A DNA stretch of 64,000 bases from Ampullaceana balthica (taxonomy: Eukaryota > Mollusca > Gastropoda > Lymnaeidae): positions 280,501 through 344,500 of the forward strand of contig CALYLW010000339.1 of assembly GCA_944989445.1 (NCBI GenBank), in the 5' to 3' direction. Numbering within the stretch: position 1 is the stretch's first letter; each line of letters begins with the position of its first letter. The notes beneath the pieces are model-generated. The model was given only the letters and a program-made list of their open reading frames with translations. It was not told where the DNA came from and ran no database searches. The position numbers were made by a program, and so were the translations under genes. This document shows, piece by piece, positions 1 through 15,000 of the stretch.

Positions 1-20
1 TTATAATATTTCACATAAAC

Positions 21-63
21 CATTGTGCCCTTTAACTTCAGATTGAATCTTAATGTCTTCTGT
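21..63 (-). CDS. NEK10: NEK10 putative coding exon 15
   Basis: A short exon after an acceptor ending TTTTTAG. It reads TEDIKIQSEVKGHN plus one base before a weak donor (GTTTAT). It is in phase with exon 14 and sits where vertebrate NEK10 has a loosely conserved linker (VEDELKQIAEN) just before the kinase domain. Conservation is weak, so the donor and the exon itself are tentative. Confidence 0.45.
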
Positions 64-3000
64 CTAAAAAGTTATCACATTGGTCAAAGAAGGTGATAAA
101 TTTGACTAACCGGAAGACTATTAATCTTGTCAGCCAAAGGTTTGTATGCACTGAGTTCTCTATTGTAATGGCCGACATCAATAAACATTTCAAACAGATC
201 AGGTGGAAATAATTGTTTAAATAGCCGGCGATTCCTTTCCATGCTAAATAAAAAACGAAGAGCTCGAAAGGCGTTTTGCTGGAGAAATAAGGTTAGAGAT
301 TAAAATTAAAAAAAAGATAACAATTTCAAAATAATATACTGAAAAACGAATAACCAGATTATGATAAAATTTTAAATGGTTAAATAAAAATCATTTAAAA
401 TTTCTCAAAATGCAGCATGCAACCAAATATAAGGACTAATGTAACCAAAGGATTTTAAATTAAAGCAGATTATGGTTTAAAATGCCTCAGCATTGATTTT
501 TATGCATTTTAATACATTTAAATTTAAGAAACTTTAAATTATTATCTACTGCTTTAGAGCATACCTGATAGAATGTCCTTGTAAATAGCTTTTTTAGTAA
601 TTTAATTTAAAAAATTTAACTTATAACCTTCAAATTATTAATTTTCTATCATTCACCATATAACATTCCGACCCCCCTCCTTCCTCCAATTTTTCTCTCT
701 TGACCCAAATTTCCTGAGTAATGTCACTACAGTCGAACCCACTTACCTCGAGCTCGGTTAGCTCGACCACCCCACTAACTCGACGTTTTTTATTGGAACC
801 GCCAAATTCTCTCTTTGTCTTAGTATTTTTTCATCGGCTTATTCGATTTTTCTAAGTCGCCGAAACCTAGTACCTCGAGCACAAAAGAGGGCCAAATTTG
901 CAACTAAACTTGGTTATCTCGATCCTCTTCGGTTGGCCTAGCAATGCACTCTTGTCATTTTTAGTTCAAAACAGTGTTTACATCTCGCTTTTCTTCGAGA
1001 CTTCCGGTTTCCGTGTGATTCTACGAGATTTAAATAAAACGAACCGGATGTTTTGCGTGTGTGAATTATAATTCGACGTGTATCCATGGAGTATGTATTA
1101 TTGTATTCACCCGAGGTACTGGACAATCGCGTTAGAGGTCGTGAATCGTCATTATTTCGCAGTGTATGTTATATTATTATTAAACTTAATTCATTTTCTG
1201 ATGCATTAATCATTTTATTTTTTAAGATAAACGAATATCTTTAGAAATGAAAATAAAGGTTTGTATCGAGAATCGATGGTGGTTTTTATATAATTAAATA
1301 AAAAATTATTATTCTTTTAAAAGTTTGTTGTTGTTATTTGTTACCAGTAAGATACGTGACTGTGACACTAACACGAGCGTGACGATGAAATGAAATCATT
1401 TCTGATAAGGAATGATTTTTTTAAAAATTCGCTTAGACTTATTTGCCGGCCAACACAGCACACACAGCCCACAGCGTGCTGTGATCAACGGTCAAGGCCA
1501 CAATAGTTTTATTTATATTACAAGTTTGATTGACTGAGGAAATTCGAGAACGTTCTGATAGTTAAGTAACAGATATCCTGCACGTCAAAAGCATTGAACT
1601 TAAAATAACCATATTGATTTGTTTATTCGCTGATACTAGTGATACGACGGCAAACGCTAGAGGCTGTGACACGGCGAAGCGTAAACTTTGACCTTTTAGT
1701 AGTTTTAGCGCATGTGCAGACAATTATAAACTGGTAACTGATTTTTCATTAAATGGAATCGAAACATGACAGAGACGTAATCAAAGTCCTTTACTTCGGC
1801 ATAAATATATATACATGTGTATATATTAGGGGTCTACCGATATGCCTTTTTGCCGATATTACCGATACCGATATTACCGATATTTTTTTTGCCGATATGA
1901 GTGCCGATATGAGTATTTGTTCGGACAAAAACCAGCGGTAATATTTGATGACGTCATTCTTAAATTTACCACTCGTAATTATTTATCTTTTATATTAGGG
2001 GACTACCGATATGCATTTTCGCCGATGTTACAGATATTTTTTTCCGATATGAATATTTGTTAGGACAAAAAACAGCGGTCTTATTTGATGACATCATTCT
2101 TAAATTTATCACTCCTAATTATTTAACTTTTATATTAGGGGTCTACCGATAAGCATTTTTGCCGATATTACCAATATTTTTTTCCGATATGAGTGCCGAT
2201 ATGAGTATTTGTTAGGACAAAAATAACAGCGGTCATATTTGATGACGTCATTCTTAAATTTATCACTCGTAATTATTTATATTTTATAATTAAGGGGTCT
2301 ACCGATATCCAGTTTTGCCGATATTACCGATTTTTTTCCCGAAACGAAGTTTCCGATGTGTTTACAAGTTCCAGATCACGACCTACATAGGACTCATAAC
2401 AAAACTAACCGTCCTTTATAAAAATGTACAAGCAAAATTAGAAAGTCCTTTTGAAACTTCAACCTTGACTCATAATTATTAATTCTAACCAATAGTTTAA
2501 TGGCTTTTGCACACGGCCACCTTTATGAATGTATCAATGAGAACAAAGTACAATAGTAATAGAATGAAAATGAGGTTGAAGGTTGAATGGTTGCCAATGA
2601 CAACAAGTCTTCACACGGTACATTTTGTTATTCCATACGAAACGAAATGTTTTAGACATCTGCGATTCTGCGTGCATCTTTGCTATTAGTATTAGAGCAA
2701 TTACGTGAACATAATGTTTACATGTTATACATTTATTAGAGCAATTACGGTATACTTGGCATCGACACTATTTACACAGTATTTCTGAGCATACGAAAAT
2801 CGGCTGATACTTAACAATATCAACGCACATGGCACACTGTATCTTTGCTGCATATATTAATACTAGGACTCTTTTGACTATTTCAATACCGGTATCGGGG
2901 TCGATATATTAATTTGTCGAGATATTGTAAATCTAAATGATAGTTTTTTTTGTTTCCGTTTTTTTTTGGGTCAAAATGTCACTTATTATGAAATATCGGT

Positions 3001-6000
3001 GACGTCAATATCGGGACCTTTACATGTAACCGATACCGATATTGCCGATATCCAGATATCGGTGCCGATATATCGGCTGGCCGATATATCGGTAGACCCC
3101 TAGTATATATATATATATAAATTCCCGATTAGTCATAACTTTTCCCGACTTTCAAGGCCGAGAATTTATTTTTAAGAATTCCCGACTTTTTTCCGTTTTC
3201 CTGAGTGGGAACCATTGTCATTGTTCATTGTTATATTTAAATTTTAAACGGTCCTTAAAAACGAACGGTCATTACAACCTTAGGAAAGAGTGAAGAAATA
3301 TTAGGGTTCCGATACGATTCCGACTAATCATCCCATCACTAATTAACGCTAACTAATTAATCATGGACATAAAGAAATTTCAAGCACATGTTAATATTTT
3401 GCCACCATATTGGTTTTCGTTTTAACTCGATCATCGGTTATCTCGACGCCATTTTTCATACCCCAACGCCGTCGACTTAAGCGGTTTCGACTGTATATCA
3501 TCAACTCAGTTGCACATGGAATACTATAACTGAGGGAAAAGTCATGCAGTGTCAAAAGAAGGTTGGATGGCTTATACAAAATTAATTCACAAACACAATA
3601 TAATGTTTCTAATATCTAATACCTGTAACTTAGCTGATCTTTTCTTGTCCTTTTCAGAAGTGACATCCTGTGGCAGTATAAGTAAGCCCAGAGAATACAG
3701 GCCATTTGCTTGAACTATCTGCTGCGCATTGGTGTCATTTAATACTAGCTCTGTCAGTGCAGCACAACATGCTTGAAAAGGAAAATTACAGACATCGTAA
3801 TCTAAATAAAGATATAAAGTAATCTACAAATTTAAAAAGAATTTTTAAATATATATACAATTCTTGGGTCGCATTGACTTTGGGATTGATTAGAATACCA
3901 AATAATTTGCCTTCTCTACAATACATAATTCCCAATCGTAACTCAACATTAATGTCAAGCATTAACTTAACATTATTCACTCGGTAACTCTTAAGTTTAC
4001 TCAACATTGTTTAACTAATCATAAAATACATTAAAATAATCCCATGCATAGATTCTTAATATGAATTTTATAGAATTGTGTCAATTTTCTATATTAATAA
4101 ATATACCAGAGCCATGTTAAAACACTTGTTATAACACCACACTTTTAGCTACATATACAAAACTACCTTTCTTTAATGAAAACTGATGTTCAAAAAACTC
4201 CTCCTGAAATTGAAAAAACATCAGTGTTACTAATTAAAAGAGTCTGTACAAAAACCTTGGATTAAATTCAATAAAAATTGGTGGAAAGCTATCATTAATA
4301 AAATCATGTATTTTATGAATAATAAGATAATACAATTAAAGCTTTCAATTCTTTTCTTTCTACTGCAGCTGTCAGAAAACTTCAGAAAATTTGAACATTC
4401 CAGCCACAAAGCGAGAAAAAGTATGATAAACTTTATTTAAATATTCAACACAATCAACAGGAATTATAACATTAATATATTAAATATTAATATATATTTT
4501 AAAAATCTAATATTGCTTTATTATTACATTTATTACATCAATATTTAAATTTTTGAAGAAAATGTTTTTTCACTTAACAACTTTGCGGTATTAAGAATTT
4601 CACTGAGCAGAAATTTTGGATTTTATCTCATATTTTTGTAGAAGCACTAGCTTCACAGACCAAATGACTGATATGTTAACTAGAGAAAAATGTATTTTGG
4701 TGCCACAATTAACAATAAATAAGAAATCAATATCAGACATTGGCACATTTTTGCTTGTTAAAACCAAACTAGTTATTTATAAATAAATGTCCTCTAGTTT
4801 TATTTTTAAGGTAAGTTCAATTCTGACAATGATGTCCTTACATGCTCTTCATTGGAAACTTGTTTCCTGTGTGTTCCAGCACTTGCCAAGACATTTTTAC
4901 TGACATCTGTTCTCTCACTTACAAACTTCCTTTCACTGTAAGGAAATATGAAATTTCACTCTATGAAACTCAAGAATGATTTTAAATAAAGTTAAATCTT
5001 TGTATACCAAGAAAGTTATAATAAATATAAGATGGTCAATCTGAGAATGAAAATAACATAAGTCCTTGGGTTCATCTTAAGTGCTAATACAAGTGACAAG
5101 TGTGTAGTACTTGTAAACCAACTTACTGTAGTAATGACAGTATTAAGGGGATCCCTCCCATCTGCCTGATTTCATCACGACAGTCAGCATCTTCACATAG
5201 TAGAACTAAACACCAGACTATATGCCACAGGAGGCTTACATTGTCACTGTGTAGTTGGCTGAAAATATTTAAACAGCTTTCTTAGATATACTTTTAATTT
5301 GTAGAAATATTATTATTTTAGGGCTGGTACTGATTTAAAAAAATTTGTTCGCTTAATCGGAAAGAAATGTATCAATTAATCTATTAATTTCGATTAATAT
5401 TTTAATAACGCATATAGAGATCCCATTAAGACGTGATTCATTATTTTGCGAACTTCATTAACTCGCAGTAATTCCATGGCTTCCAAATTTTGTGACATAA
5501 CACAGCAAACTTGTTCTGCTATGCACGAAATAAGGAAGAAAAACCTTTTTGTTTTATGTATGGACGTCTAAATAAATAATAATAATACGAGGGAAAAGTA
5601 CATAAGTAACAAAAAATATAAATTATTAATAAATTGGAGAAAAAAAATAGAAATATTTTACTTACATTTTAATTTTTATTGATCCAAATAATTTTAATCC
5701 ATTAAATTTTTTAAACTATTAATCAATTAATTAATCGTTAATTTCCGCAGCCCTGTCTTATTTATAATTTATTTATATTTGGGCTGTGGTAAATAATGAT
5801 TAATAAATCAATTGATCCTTAATTTCTTTTAACAGTTACATTATGGATTAAGTAATAATCGAATTAAGAAATTCGGCTCTAAACTGATATCCTGAAAGTC
5901 AAGAGAAAATGAAAGTAAACAATGTATGATGGCAGCATAGTGTCATTGTGATATTAGATATAAATCTGTATAAGGGCATTTAGCTCTGCTGGGACATTGT

Positions 6001-9000
6001 CAATAAGAAATTATCTTATCTTATCGTATCTATACAGACGCTTCTTCTATGCAGAAGATAATTGCATCCACAGACCATGACGGATGCTCTGTTGGCAAGT
6101 GATGCAGCGTTCACAGGCCCCGGCTATGAGGGTTCCACGCATTACACAGCTGCCTAACTAGTGTTAGGTACTCATTCGGAGCTGGGTGACTCAGGGACGC
6201 CCTAGGCCCCGGGAACAAATCATTGCCTTCACATGGATTCGAACCCGTGACCATCGGTACGCCAGTCGAGCGCACTGCCACTAGACCACCGTGTCCCCAC
6301 TTTCTCACTTGTACCAAGTACTGTTCATATGCTGGTGTTTGAGTAGTTGGTGATATGATGACATTTGTATTAGAAGAAGCAGTGCTACTGTGTTAAATAA
6401 AGCACATAGGTGTCCATATCTAAAACTGCAGACATTTTTTATTTAATCAAAATTACCAATTAATTTATATTTAATTTTGTTAAAGTTAACTAATAAAAAT
6501 AAACTAATTGCTACCAGCCGTAATTTGATCTAAAATAGTTTTCAATAACAATACCTGATAAGAAGAGGCACACCATCCTCCATCTTTACCTGTTCCCTTG
6601 CTTGTGGGTCTGCACATAAAAGTCTCAGCAGGTTTGCAGCAAGTCTAAAATATGTTTATTTGTACAAAATTAATTGTTTGAGAGGTCATAATCTTAATCA
6701 CATTTTTGACCAGCCTGCAGTGTAGAAAATATATCAGCTATGCAGATAGTCAGCAGTAGGGCTTCTCACTACCCAGATTTTTACTTATCCTGGGCAAGCG
6801 GGAAGAGAGTTATCTTTTTCCAAATTAAATTAAATTAATTGATTATTTTTAAAATGTATTCAAATTTTTTTACAATAAACCTAATAAAACTATTAAAAAA
6901 GTATACATGTACAGTTGTTAAGTCCATTAATGAATTCAAAACAATATTAATGTCAGTTAAGGTTGGTACTTGCTAAGATAAAAAGCATAATTCTAATGAT
7001 ATGCAAAAATTAGTCCTGTTCAAATTAATACTTAGCTTGTTAGTCAATGTTGCTTTGAATTTAAAATGCTTAATAGAATGTGTTCTGATTTGACAATATT
7101 ATTTATTTCATGTCACAGTGCAATAATGTGTGACAATTAGAGATTGAACAAAAGTGATTTGCTGGATGAAACTAAAGCTGATTTATGAAAATGAACCATT
7201 AAATAAGACATGATTTCCCAAATAATGAACCATTAAATAAGACATCATTTCCCAAATAATGAACCATTAAATAAGACATGATTTCCCAAATAATGAACCA
7301 TTAAATAAGACATGATTTCCCAAATAATGAACCATTAAATAAGACATGATTTCCCAAATAATGAACCATTAAATAAGACATCATTTCCCAAATAATGAAC
7401 CATTAAATAAGACATCATTTCCCAAATAATGAACCATTAAATAAGACATGATTTCCCAAATAATGAACCATTAAATAAGACATCATTTCCCAAATAATGA
7501 ACCATTAAATAAGACATCATTTCCCAAATAATGAACCATTAAATAAGACATCATTTCCCAAATAATGAATCATTAAATAAGACATGATTTCCCAAATAAT
7601 GAACCATTAAATAAGACATCATTTCCCAAATAATGAACCATTAAATAAGACATGATTTCCCAAATAATGAATCATTAAATAAGACATCATTTCCCAAATA
7701 ATGAACCATTAAATAAGACATGATTTCCCAAATAATGAACCATTAAATAAGACATGATTTCCCAAATAATGAACCATTAAATAAGACATCATTTCCCAAA
7801 TAATGAACCATTAAATAAGACATGATTTCCCAAATAATGAACCATTAAATAAGACATCATTTCCCAAATAATGAACCATTAAATAAGACATGATTTCCCA
7901 AATAATGAACCATTAAATAAGACATCATTTCCCAAATAATGAACCATTAAATAAGACATGATTTCCCAAATAATGAATCATTAAATAAGACATCATTTCC
8001 CAAATAATGAACCATTAAATAAGACATGATTTCCCAAATAATGAACCATTAAATAAGACATGATTTCCCAAATAATGAACCATTAAATAAGACATGATTT
8101 CCCAAATAATGAACCATTAAATAAGACATGATTTCCCAAATAATGAACCATTAAATAAGACATGATTTCCCAAATAATGAACCATTAAATAAGACATGAT
8201 TTCCCAAATAATGAACCATTAAATAAGACATGATTTCCCAAATAATGAACCATTAAATAAGACATGATTTCCCAAATAATGAACCATTAAATAAGACATC
8301 ATTTCCCAAATAATGAACCATTAAATAAGACATGATTTCCCAAATAATGAACCATTAAATAAGACATCATTTCCCAAATAATGAACCATTAAATAAGACA
8401 TGATTTCCCAAATAATGAACCATTAAATAAGACATCATTTCCCAAATAATGAACCATTAAATAAGACATCATTTCCCAAATAATGAACCATTAAATAAGA
8501 CATGATTTCCCAAATAATGAACCATTAAATAAGACATGATTTCCCAAATAATGAACCATTAAATAAGACATCATTTCCCAAATAATGAACCATTAAATAA
8601 GACATGATTTCCCAAATAATGAACCATTAAATAAGACATCATTTCCCAAATAATGAACCATTAAATAAGACATCATTTCCCAAATAATGAACCATTAAAT
8701 AAGACATGATTTCCCAAATAATGAACCATTAAATAAGACATCATTTCCCAAATAATGAACCATTAAATAAGACATGATTTCCCAAATAATGAACCATTAA
8801 ATAAGACATGATTTCCCAAATAATGAACCATTAAATAAGACATGATTTCCCAAATAATGAACCATTAAATAAGACATCATTTCCCAAATAATGAACCATT
8901 AAATAAGACATGATTTCCCAAATAATGAACCATTAAATAAGACATCATTTCCCAAATAATGTTTCAAAAAAGGAAAATATCAATAATGCTAGAAATATAA

Positions 9001-12000
9001 GCATTTCATTATTTTTTTTATTTTTTTTGCATAACAATTTATTGAAGACTCAGTGGGAAAAGCAAAAAATTCATTGAATGTCTTATTGAATGAAAATCAT
9101 GTGGGATCTCAAAATCCCTGGAAATAAACCCGAGACATGACATATAAAAAAATATTTGTATTAGCAAATAAAAATAAAGAGTACCGTATATACTCGTTCT
9201 AAAGCCAACATTTTTTTGGACAAAATCTAGGGGAAAAGGGTGGGGGGTCGGCTTACGAGCGGGTCATTGGTCATTTCTACATGTACATTGAATATCGGTG
9301 TTGTTATTGTAGTAGATGATCAAGGTCCTATTCTACAAGATTCGACTGCTCTACCAGAAGCTATAAAATATTAGTTAACATCTGCACTACCCTTATTTAA
9401 TCATTTTATTCATTTTTATGAATGTTTTAATAAATTATTTTACAAATTTTGTTTTTAACAATGAATTTTAATGTACATGCATTCGCCACTGTTTACCAAA
9501 GATTACAAAATACCGGTAACTCTTGCCTAATAAAGAGCACAAAGACAAAGATAGGTAGTACAAAGTAAACAATCATAATGACCGAATTAGATTGTAGTTT
9601 AAAAATTTTTTTTAACATTTTGTTTACACTGTCCTATTATTTTTTGGGGTCGGCTTACGAGCGGGTTACACACTTTTAATAATATTCTCATCCAAAAGAG
9701 AGGGGGGGGGGTCGGCTTATGAAAGAACGGGCTATAGAACGAGTTTATACAGTAATTTGATTTTTTAAAAAAAATAATTACTAACTTTTTAGAGATGGTA
9801 TCATATTCCTGAATTATTCGCAGCAGCATTTCCACAGCATTTAGTTCCCCAATTCTTAATCTTGGTCCTACACTGAATAAATATTTAACATATGTTGTGT
9901 TTAAAAATACTGCACAATCATTTTAAATATGCAATCCAAAAAGAAATAGTATTATATAAGTATTATTTTACTAAAACGGATGTTATACTTTAAAGTTATA
10001 AAATATGAAATCAACTTGATTGTATGATTTGATGTTTTTTAAATTTATATGAAGAAAATTTTTTATAATTTTTGTACTGGAGCCTTTTTTTACTAGAGAT
10101 TTTTAGTTTAAAGAAGTTGTTCTCCAAATACTAAATTAATGATCTAGAACTTTTCTTATAGCATACAAAATTCCAAGTTGGAGGCATAAAAAAGTTTTAC
10201 GTTAAGACTTTTTGACTTTAAAGAACCACCAAACACTGAGTTATTATTGCCAAGAATGGCACTGAAAATCTCCTTAGAGTTCAATAGAAAAGAAATGTAC
10301 ATTAATACAGGTCTAATAAATTATTACTTGAAAACTAAATTATTACAAATAAGTTATATTGTCAAGCAGCACATGCACTTGTTCATTAAGTATAATGTGC
10401 TATACTATTCTCAATTCTTATGGTTATGTATTTTAACCATTTATTAAATTTGTGTTTAAAGTATTATTACCTTTGAGCAAGTCCTATGAGTGCATACAAT
10501 GAACAATGGAGGACCAAAACATCTGTAGCTGTTAACAATCTGACTAGAGGCTGAGAACAGAATTATTTTATAAATTAGCAATGTTTATTAACCTTTATCA
10601 TCTAAAAATCAAAACAACGTATTGTTTGGTGAAAGGCACTAAAAATGTTAATAAATCATGGCCCCAAAGCCCTTAATTTCATTCTAAATTTATATTAGCC
10701 AAATAAATGACCCTTTAAAAAATGATTGAAAAAAGGATAAACTTATAAATGATGATGTAAAAACAAAATACAGTATCACTTAAAAGCAAATTTCAAAATA
10801 TATTGTACATCTGTGAACAAACACAAAATGCAAATTACCTAGGTTCCTATTAATATTTCTTCTTATTTTTAATTCCCTATTCCCAAAATGTTTATGCTCT
10901 AGACTCTAGGTAATAAAAAAAAATGTGCTTAATTTATTATTTTAGCTAGATGTATTTTTTTTTAATTGTGTGTGTCCCATAACCTTTTTTCGAGGTTGTA
11001 GGGGGTTCTAATGTTTCCATTTGATGATTTAATTAAAATTAATTGTGATTGTTTACTTACTCTATGAGCTTCACATGCAACAAGTTTTTCACATCTATCA
11101 ACAGAAGCTGATAATTTCTGGAAGATATCTAAAAATTACATAAAAATATAAGTGATAAAATAAACTACACTACTCAACTAATGACCGTAAGAATCATACA
11201 ATGGTTTTACAAAATAATTTTTAAAAAATAACTCTTTAATTATCAGAAACCCATACATATAATGAGAATTTTTAAATTATGTATGTAACACTTGAAGTTT
11301 ATGGTTAGTTAATAAGTGCTTTGGAAAAATATTAACTATCATAAAGCTGAGTAATTAAAACTAGTGAAAGAGATTTACTTCAAAACTAACAAGTAATAAT
11401 ATTTTTTTAAATATTGGAAATTCACACAGCTCAGCCCTTTTCCTGAACCATAATTGTACATAAACAGCTAGTCCACTACTATCTAAACTCTGTCTCAAAA
11501 TAGTCAATTGTCAGTTAGTGGGTGTAGAGTGTGTCATGTAAAAATATGCCATATGAGAATTCAAACATTTTGAAAAACAAAGGTACAAGGCCTCAAACCT
11601 TTTACTTGGTTGAATTTCCCTGGCTTTAAGATAAAATTTAGTTATTTTATCACTAACTTACTTTATTTTTAAAATTTTATTATTTCCAAGCATCACTGAT
11701 TGATTCTCTAAAGTGTTGCTTTCCAAACTCTTTTATTTTTAGATAAACAATTTCACAACATAGTAAATGAATGTCACCACTATAGTAAAACAGCGGGCCC
11801 CTTTTAAGAGCCTGGGGTGTAAAATTTGAAAGATAAAACTGCTGTCTGAAATTTTCATTAATTTTTTTTTATAAATGTTTCATTCAATTTTATTGCTATG
11901 AAACGATCACAACAAAAATGATCAATGTTTTACTATCACTTAACGGTGAACTGCAGCAGACATTTTAATTATTAAATTGATAATACTAAAAAAATAAAAT

Positions 12001-15000
12001 CTTACACTTCTCTAAAAAGAATACATCCAAACAAAATAATAATTATCCCCCTTACAGTCTTGTCTTATGACAACACAGAACTGCTGGTCCATTCTTGCTG
12101 TACAGATGTTTCATTGTTTATATTTATTGTGTCATAAAATTGTGTACATGTAATAAGTGTTTGACCTACATGAAAAGTTTGGAAAGCTAATGACATGTTC
12201 AACTAACCAACCCATCCCTGTAATTAAGATGCTGAATGTGAGTCATTCTAAATAAAATGTCTTAAACTCTTTCTCCATTCTAGACTTGATGTTTTGGAGC
12301 ACAATATTAATTTCAAGATTTTTTATATCTCAATGAGAAAAATGTTTTATTAATAAAATAATTAGTACTTTTTTAACGAATTTACTGTTTTTTTAAACAT
12401 TCACATTATGGATGCTTTCATGGGTTTATTTTTCAATCAATTCACAATTTCTAAAAATTGAATCTCACGTACATTTTCTACAAAGAGATTTTCCCAAAAA
12501 GTATAAGAAAATTTTAAAATCAGTACATCAGTAGTGGGTAAACAGCATCAAACATGCAAATCTTTAATTTTGTAGATGCTGACATAACTAAACAAAATCA
12601 AACATCAATTCATTATTATTGTGTGTAACAATTAAATAAGGGTTTATTGGCATAAAAAGTTTCTTACTTGTCATTTCTTTAAGAATATCAGCTAAAAATG
12701 GGCCATCTCTGCTGTACAAATATTCTTCTGTGATTTTTTGAAAGTACTGAAATATAAAAAAATGTTTTAAAATATTAAATATGCTTATCAAAATAATTGA
12801 AGTAAAGCAATGAAAGGCAGAAAAGGAGCTTAATTAGTAGTAAGCTAGTAATCTTGATGTAAATTATTTTACAGTTAAAAACCTCTGATAGAGACTTGAG
12901 ACCGTCTAATGTAAAAAACTGTTTTTGGTAACTTGAATCTCTCAGCAGTATTCTCAAACACATTAAGACCCGTAGAACATTCTCCAAAGGAGCGCTGCTG
13001 AGCCATTCTCTAGAGAAAGAAATACACAACATTTAAGTTTTAGTTGTCAAAAGTATTACAAGCAAACATTTAATAATTTCAATACACTTCATTGCTTAGT
13101 TGATTATATATTTGAATTGCCTCTTTCCTTGGCATTTTCATGTTGCTGATTTTTATAAAAAAATTTGTCCTGAACTATTATGAAATTAATTTGTTCCCTT
13201 TCTCAACATTTAGTGTAAAATAAAATACAAACTCACTGTGAACATAGTCTGTTTTTTGTTAAACAAACACACATTTCAAGAAAGTATGTATGGTGAGGAT
13301 GGCTGCTGAACTGTCTTTCATCTTTGTATTTCAAGCTGTTTTTAAAATGAAAACAATAAATATTTTTTGATTTTTAAAATATTTTCTTTGTTATTATTTT
13401 TTTTTAATTTTAAAGATCAGGAGTTTAAATTGAGCTCTAAATCTATTGAAATGTGCCTAAAAATATAAATTCAAACAGAAAATTTCTGAAAATATTTTGA
13501 TTAATCAATTACAAGTATCTAATGTCACATTGTTAAAGTTTGTTTTCAATATTCACCTAAAATTCTGTAGTTCAGAAGCCTCTGTGGCCAGACTGGCACA
13601 AGTCCCTGGACGTAGTATAGGGATACTTTCAGTTGACGGTGATTTTAAACTCAATGGATATTTGACTGATGGGAGGGGTTGTTTACTTGCTGGAGCACTT
13701 ATCAGAGCCAGTAGATGACATAACTGTTTGGCATCTCTGAAATAAAAATTCATTCCCTTTGATCTTAATGCTATTTTAACATTTTAACCTATGAAAAAAA
13801 AATGAATTAAAAAAATAATAAATGTTATTTTGTTATGTTGAAAATTATTTACTTTAAAAAAAAACAGTGGAAAATTCAAATGAAATGTTAGGAATTCTTT
13901 CTGGAAACTTTTTATCCAATCCCATTAAAAGCAAAAATGAACTTTTAAAATTAGGATATAAATCATTATCTATTTTGAAACAAAAAATATCCACCCAAAA
14001 ACAAACTAAAACCAGTCTTCTGAGACACAAAATGCTCACATTTAAATATTTAATACTTTATTCAATGAATTTATAGCAAAAGCATTAATGTTATGTAAAA
14101 GACATAAAATGTTTTTAGTTATGAATTTTGATAATAGTATGTATATAATTATCTTAACATTATAACTGCTTATAGCACTCAGATGATTTTTCCATGCATA
14201 AAGAAATAATTGTGAGAAACTTCTGAAATACTACACAAGACATCTTATCTTATCTTAACATTATAACTGCTTATAGCACTCAGATGATTTTTCCACGCAT
14301 AAAGAAATAATTGTGAGAAACTTCTGAAATACTACACAAGACATCTTATCTTATCTATACAGACGCTCCTTCTATGCAGAAGATAGTTGCGTCCACAGAC
14401 AATGACAGATGATCTGTTGGCAAGTGATGCAGCGTTCACAGGCCACGGCTTTGTGGGTTCCACGCATTACCCAGCCGCCTAACTAGTGTTAGGTACCCAT
14501 TCAGAGCGGGGTGACTCAGGAACGCCTTAGGCCCGGGAACAAACCCTTGCCTTCACACGGATTCGAACCCGTGACCATCGGTACGACAGTCCAGTGCGCT
14601 GCCACTCGACCACCGCTTCCCCATGTTAGAATCGATGGACTTATGAATTTATTAAAATATGCAATCTTCAGCTGTAAGTAATATTTAAGTAGGGCCTATT
14701 TATTAAATTAAACTTATGACCTCTAAGATCGCTGAAGAAAATAAAATTACAGCCTTTGAAAAATATACTATTTTTTTTATTTCCCTTGATTGAGTTCATT
14801 GATTAATTTTTTTTTCAAATCAGTTTAAAGTAAAATAAAAATTATGTTTCTTAATATAAGCCAACTAATAAATTGACCTAAAAAGCTTTTTTATTTGGCA
14901 CCATGCCCTATAATTTATAACTAGTATTCAATTTCTGTATACATTTGATAGGTGATATTGTAGGGATTATCTTTGCCAGTGTCCTGTGTGCCATAGTTTC

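Noticed and set aside
1753..2063. Proteins with DITDTDIT / CRYYRYRYY repeats
   Set aside because: Translations of the GCCGATAT repeat units in two frames.
5953..6317. Gene encoding MVQVRKWGHGGLVAVRS...
   Set aside because: It is a translation of the tRNA-derived SINE head.
7190..8961. CRISPR-like or coding repeat array
   Set aside because: 34-bp head-to-tail units without spacers; the unit length is not a multiple of three and stop codons occur.
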